A stretch of 64,000 nt of DNA, taken from contig JARWMV010000232.1 of the NCBI GenBank assembly GCA_030998015.1, positions 434,001-498,000 of the forward strand, given 5' to 3'. The notes beneath the pieces were generated by a model. That model did not search any database. It was not told where the DNA came from and saw nothing but the letters and a program-made list of their open reading frames with translations. Below, piece after piece: positions 59,257 through 64,000 of the stretch (position 1 is the stretch's first letter; every line of letters begins with the position of its first letter). Source of the stretch: Ceratorhiza oryzae-sativae. Lineage: Eukaryota; Basidiomycota; Agaricomycetes; Cantharellales; Ceratobasidiaceae. The translations under genes were made by a program, and so were the position numbers.

Positions 59257-60499
59257 CTAGAGAAGCTCAGAGGAATATGGGCGAGGCGGCCATGTCGTAT
59301 CGTCGTGAGCAATGGATTTAACCAACACCCATTCCCCAAGCGAGCCATGTTGGAAATTCTCCGCCATAGGATCTTTTTCATGATTTAGTTTGTTGTTCAC
59401 GTATGTGTATGTTCCAGTTGGGAAACACACATGCCGAAGGGTTGGCGGGCCGAACGCCATTTATCAAGGAACCCTTTGTGTGCGACATGGTTATGTGACT
59501 CATCGGGCGGGGAGAGATACTGAGGGAAAAACAGACTCCTCTGTAATTGAGCTTGTCGCTGAGAGATTAGAACGAGAGTGCGCATGTCGTGAAATTCACG
59601 TAAAATCGAGGTGATGTTCACTGATAGAAACTCCTGCATTCTACGAATGAGCTTCCTTCAGTTTTCTGTAACGAACACCTACTGTATCAAACTGCCCACA
59701 CGATACTTGCAATGTTAATGATTCGACCAGTGGCACTTGACGGCCCAGGCTCATAAGAGCAATTCAGTTTGGGCGCGCACCTCGGGCACGTCGATATGGA
59801 CGTTAAACCCGAGGTTAAACCATGTATTCCTCATTGGCGCTTTCTGAATGATATCTGCAATTTTCCTAATGTGACCACCGCGATTGGAGGAAGAGATACT
59901 TGTGCAATGTATATGTCTTATATGAGAAAGCCGCGTAGGAAGCAAGAGCTGGAGCTCTTCCACCGATGCCTTGATTTGACGCAAGGCTGGCAGAGCGCCC
60001 GGTGTTAGTCCGTAAAGCCCCAAGCCCAGGCGTGAGTGAACGCAAGTGATTCAATCATATGCTGAGACTCAAGGAACTGCGTGATTGAGTAGCCACGAGA
60101 GGTGTGACTATTAAATTCCAGATGGCGCAATTTGAAGCTTGCATCTGCAAGGATATCTAAATTGATGAATGACAAGGATACAGCTGCAGGTTAACGAGAC
60201 TGGTTGTTTGCTTGAATGCACGGCGCATAAGTCATACAATCCCTTGACATTCCCAGGGCGAGAGGGATGCCGATCCATGCGCAGCGTATGAACAGACGGG
60301 CAAGTCTGGCATTATCGGCAAGCGTTTGTAGACATTGAAGCGTACGCGTGAAGTCTCCCAAGGTGATCGAAGTATAAAGCAATCGAATTGAAACTGAGTG
60401 GGAAGCGGTAGAAACGCGGGCTAATACCTCTAGGGAACTCGGTGGACAAAAATCCGCGATGAGCGCGAATATCTCAGTGGGGAGCCTGGAAGCCATCAT
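59257..60499 (-). CDS. F-box protein (one frame break)
   Basis: Substrate-receptor candidate for an SCF ubiquitin ligase. The F-box is at the N-terminus: LPTEIFALIADFCPPSSLEV and LARVSTASHSVSIRLLYTSI. The middle is LRR-like: LDILADASFKLRHLEFNS, QHMIESLAFTHAW and ALPALRQIKASVEELQLLLP. The C-terminal part contains ILREFHDMRTLVLISQRQA and MAFGPPTLRHVCFPTGTY and ends WPPRPYSSELL at 59257. The frame changes by one base at a run of four C on the plus strand (60018..60021) between FTHAWAWG and LYGLTPGALP; other exon joins are approximate. Such F-box genes are expanded in Agaricomycetes, and targets cannot be inferred. Confidence 0.65.
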
Positions 60500-60764
60500 T
60501 GCGGTCCAGAGCAAGCGGGGTGGGGAGTTTGGTCGTGTTTACTATGTTACATAAAAAGCGATAGTCGTTTGCCGTTCTGATCTATTTGTTGTAGAAGCGA
60601 TTGGGATTTCAATCCACCGGCACCAAGTTTGAGTGACTTCCAGTGCTCTCAGTGGAGCCAGCCTTGGCGCCGACAAAGTCCATCCCACATGGACGCAAGG
60701 CCACCCAAGCAAATACTTCTCTGATGTAAGGTGAACGTGCCCCAAGAACATGGTTTGATCACCT

Positions 60765-61744
60765 TCAATGGATTACTAGCACACTAGTCCCGTTCAGTCT
60801 TGCTTTCACACTTGCAAAGTTGACCAAAATTCTTGAAAAAATGCTTAGCATACACCCAAATGATATTGAACACGAATCAGGCCCGGTCGTAAATGTAATC
60901 CAGAATGACAATCTATGTATCCGCAAATACCCTTTCCCTGTTGTGTTATCCTTCAAACCCACACTCTCGCGTGTCGGAACGAACTCAGCTGTCTCGTCGA
61001 TCCTTGTCAATCTTCTCCATAATGATCCATGTCACTTTGCAGTTCAGTAAGTCCACGACCACTCAGCTAGAGATGGTCCCACTCACCAACAAGTGCATCC
61101 ATAAGATCTTCGCTTCCATCGTTTATGTCAAGAGTGGAGTTTTCGTTCTTGAAGAAGTATAAGGAATACGATAATAGGTTGCTATAGTTTCCCTAGAGTC
61201 TGACAAAACACACTACCTTTATGTTAGCTCGCGTCGTTACACGCCCGAGATTTTGCTTACATGCATCTTTCCACTATGCTTCCACTTGAATGAGACCCCG
61301 CTGGTTGTGGTGTATATCCTGGATCTGAAAATGGCATTTGGTTCACGAGCCTCTGTTCATATCCAAAAAGGTATACTTTGAGAGAGTACGCGGTTTAGGG
61401 AACAGCTCTTTAGAGTCCCAGTGCGGCCTTCAAAGGTCATCTGGCTCGGGCCAAACTTGTGCCATTCAATCGTAGCGACGACTTTTCCACCACGCGAGAT
61501 GGTCGTGACATTGACGTTATTGAATATCACAGTGGGCGTTGTGACCTAGAATCAACATCCTAGGTGAGATTCTGAGTATCAGCGGGAAGCGGGGTCACAT
61601 TTACCTCATACACAACTTCGCCGTTCAAGTCCGTGATCGTACAATTGATGATCGAGACCTTTGTTTGGACGAGACTGCAAACACAACAGACCGGGTCGGA
61701 AAACCTGTGTGATTTGCGGCCGTGCAGCTCACGTACGTTAACAT
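60765..61744 (-). CDS. DUF6593 family protein
   Basis: Basidiomycete-type protein of unknown function. It starts MLT at 61744, joined by an intron to LVQTKVSIINCTITDLNGEV, then VTTPTVIFNNVNVTTISRGG, KVVATIEWHKFGPSQMTFEG and RTGTLKSCSLNRVLSQ. Next is RIYTTTSGVSFKWKHSGKM. The last exon has YLRIHRLSFWITFTTGP and ends ILVNFASVKARLNGTSVLVI at 60765. The IEWHKFGPSQMTF block and the final ILVxFA-V pattern match DUF6593 proteins. The exon between 61020 and 61230 is not fully resolved. Confidence 0.6.
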
Positions 61745-63313
61745 GGTGTACTAAATGGTAGGGATGTAAGGATTTGCGCTCCAGAATGCCGCTTTTTAAA
61801 CTTGCAGGGTACTTGATGTGGTGGCTGATCTACAGGAGCCAATCATTGCGGGCGCAGTGATAGAGCCGGGCTCTAATGTTTATCGCTCCATCCGCAATTG
61901 ATCCCATCACACGTGCGCCCAGTCGTACGCACAGGTGAGGGTTACATGATTGATATAATTGGCTAAATGCACACTGCGTTACAGTCGGACAACTGTAACC
62001 GGGGTCGCGAAATTTGGCTAGACTGTCTCCCGCAGGGCGGCGAGGGGACGCAAGGCACTGATGTGCTTTAAGATGTACATGTGACCTGGGCTTCACGCTC
62101 CTCGGGTGTTGGTTCGCCTGGACCTCGCCGTGATGAGTCGACGGCCAACCCGTCCCTGCGAGCACCTTCGTTTGGTAGATCATTATTGTTACATACATCA
62201 AAGCGCTTGCTACTGATGGAGAACGACTTGTATGGTCAACGGGATTCACGGGGAACAATTCCATCCCAGGGCTGACCGAATAAAGTAGTGGTTCAGACAC
62301 CACACCGGGACCCTTGAATAAAATGTTAACAGCATACGTCTAGTCCCTCCATGATAGAACAATCTCGGATACAAGTTTTTTTGGCAGGCCATCGTTCAAT
62401 GCGGCTCTTTGCTTTCTGTAGAATATATCCTTTGCAAGAGATGTCTTCTCGGCCCCTCAGAATTCAGACGACTCTAGCGCATCAAATAAGATTAGCCCCG
62501 TTGGTGGGTTCATGCACCCAAAGCGGCTTTTGGAGGGTGTATAAATTCGGTTGATAGGAAAACGGCTTCCAGGACCACATTATGTGGGTGACCAGTTGTG
62601 ACATTGTGACGAAGAGCAAAAACCAGAGGGCTGTTGATATATTGCTTCGGGCGTCTTTGGCAGGATGTACATTTGTACTGTCTACGCAGTTCTTACACCG
62701 GAGCGTGCTCATTGGGACAATGCCGCTATACCAAATAATTCAGTACAGGATTGGCCAAGAAGTGTATATGCGTAGAACATGCCAAAAGGAGAGGCCCGAT
62801 GTATAATTCGAGGTTTAGTACTTGATCAACCAGAACGCCGCTTCCCTACGCATTTTGTGCTTCCGGGCAGGCTTTATTAGTTGGGCTCGAAACTTTATCA
62901 CTGAGTACGAGCAGGTCGGCTATGAGATCGGGAGTTATAAACGGTCATAGACAGGACATAACAACGATTCAGATGTAGTGGCAACCTCGAGGCTACGACA
63001 AGTTGCACAGGGCAACTGGATCAATCGGCGACGCCCAAAGTCCCTGCGCGGTGGGATTCCGACCACAGCAGGTGCAGGCGCGATGGATCCCAGCGCTCGA
63101 CTGGCGCAGGCACGGTGAGGGGAGCCAAGACCTGCTGACTCAGCTGCATTTGGCACGCGGTGGATGTCAGGGTCCATATCGCAACCACATTCGTTCGTTT
63201 GACCACAGCAGCGGTGAGTGCGTCGAGCTCGGTGCAAAGCGCAACGCTCAACACAGCAGGTGCCTAGAGCGGGGACCGAATAGAAATCTGTCGCCCCTCG
63301 CGCTAGTACAATC
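61745..63313. other. Intergenic region
   Basis: Upstream flanks of the DUF6593 gene (minus) and of the gene at 63314 (plus). Frames on the minus strand at 61830..62303 and 62935..63411 show no family resemblance; the second is largely a shadow of the CT/GC-rich 5' region of the plus-strand gene. Nothing else seen. Confidence 0.4.
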
Positions 63314-64000
63314 ATGGCTGGCCCCCGCCAAGCTCGCCCGCCCCCACCGACTTTTGACCACAACGACGTGTATAGCCCGCTCACGAACCTCGTGCGAAAG
63401 GCCTCGCTCAACCACTCTTCCTCGTCGGGCGGAATACCAACCTACACCTCGCTCGGTCTCAGCAAATCTGCCGGCCAAACCAACGGCCAAACATATACCG
63501 ACGCCCGCCCATCCAACATGCGCTCCATCTCGGACCAGACACATCACTCCGGCTCCGGCTCGCACGCAACACAGAAGAAAGGAGTCCCACCCAGCTTGGT
63601 GCTCGAGAAGGACTATGCACGCCAGAGTCACCGACGCGCTCAGCCGTCTTCTCCCCTGCTCCACACCCGCTTCCGTGCGAGCGTCGCAACTTCCATCGGC
63701 TCCTCATCCGACTTGGACCCCCACGACTCGCAAGAAGTCGAATACCCATTCGGCCCCCACCTTCACAGGAACCAACCACCCTCCGGCTCCGGATCGGATA
63801 GCAACTACACACCGTCCCCTACCGCACACCGTCCATTCGCGTACGTCGTCGACGAGACGCACGCCATACCCAGCCCATCGTCTCAATACTCGGCCGGAGG
63901 GGGCGCAGGTCCGGTGTCGCCCAACCAGCCGTTTCAGTTTGACACGAGGGCTAGCGTGGCGCCAAGTGAGGACGTCCGCCCACCGTTCCAATATGATCCC
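63314..64000 (+). CDS. N-terminal part of a large protein, cut by the window end
   Basis: An open frame of 229 codons without a stop runs from ATG 63314 to the edge. It starts MAGPRQARPPPPTFDHNDVY and continues SPLTNLVRKASLNHSSSSGG, then long Ser/Pro/Gln/His-rich low complexity such as QPPSGSGSDSNYTPSPTAHR and SPNQPFQFDTRASVAPSEDV. No domain is reached. Such disordered starts occur in fungal chitin synthases and other large membrane glycosyltransferases, but nothing here proves it. No intron is needed within the window. Confidence 0.75.
   Translation, partial: MAGPRQARPPPPTFDHNDVYSPLTNLVRKASLNHSSSSGGIPTYTSLGLSKSAGQTNGQTYTDARPSNMRSISDQTHHSGSGSHATQKKGVPPSLVLEKDYARQSHRRAQPSSPLLHTRFRASVATSIGSSSDLDPHDSQEVEYPFGPHLHRNQPPSGSGSDSNYTPSPTAHRPFAYVVDETHAIPSPSSQYSAGGGAGPVSPNQPFQFDTRASVAPSEDVRPPFQYDP

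Overview
The window is nuclear DNA from a filamentous basidiomycete. Genes carry many short introns of about 50-60 bases, lie on both strands and are tightly spaced. The protein families fit an Agaricomycete: a DUF6593 protein, a fungal ADAM protease, an OPT transporter and F-box/LRR-like proteins. A Rhizoctonia/Ceratobasidiaceae-type genome is my best guess from general resemblance; no search was run.

Left part (2.5-23 kb): a mitoribosomal L51/S25-type gene and the chromatin gene SWC2/VPS72 are divergent across about 115 bp. A kinesin-6 motor, a 3.7 kb oligopeptide transporter, PRP19 and SGT2 (the last two divergent across 127 bp) follow. A small secreted protein and an intronless 879-residue coiled-coil protein with ten tryptophans at exact seven-residue spacing complete this part. 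The coding frames traced here are intact.

Middle part (23-39 kb): a gene-poor stretch with a long polypurine tract and paired hairpins comes first. Then come a proline-rich single-pass membrane protein, a Mpv17/PMP22 protein, a short secreted protein with W-K-R repeats, and URB2, needed for 60S ribosome assembly.

Right part (38.6-64 kb): a small zinc-binding protein, TIM10 divergent from V-ATPase subunit C, a mercaptopyruvate-type sulfurtransferase, an ADAM metalloprotease-disintegrin, two DUF829 hydrolase-like paralogs flanking an antisense acidic protein, an AIF/AMID-like oxidoreductase, a DODA-type extradiol dioxygenase, two F-box genes, a DUF6593 protein, and the start of a large unidentified protein cut by the window edge.

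Most conserved genes are housekeeping: ribosome biogenesis (URB2), mitochondrial translation and import (L51/S25 protein, TIM10), splicing (PRP19), chromatin (SWC2), vacuolar acidification (VMA5) and tail-anchored protein delivery (SGT2). I see no operon-like functional cluster. Three patterns cross gene boundaries: single-base reading-frame breaks in several otherwise well conserved genes between 25 and 60.5 kb; at least seven introns that start with GC instead of GT; and CACGTG (often GTCACGTG) close upstream of many start codons. Exon boundaries were worked out by eye from frame, GT/GC-AG signals and family resemblance.
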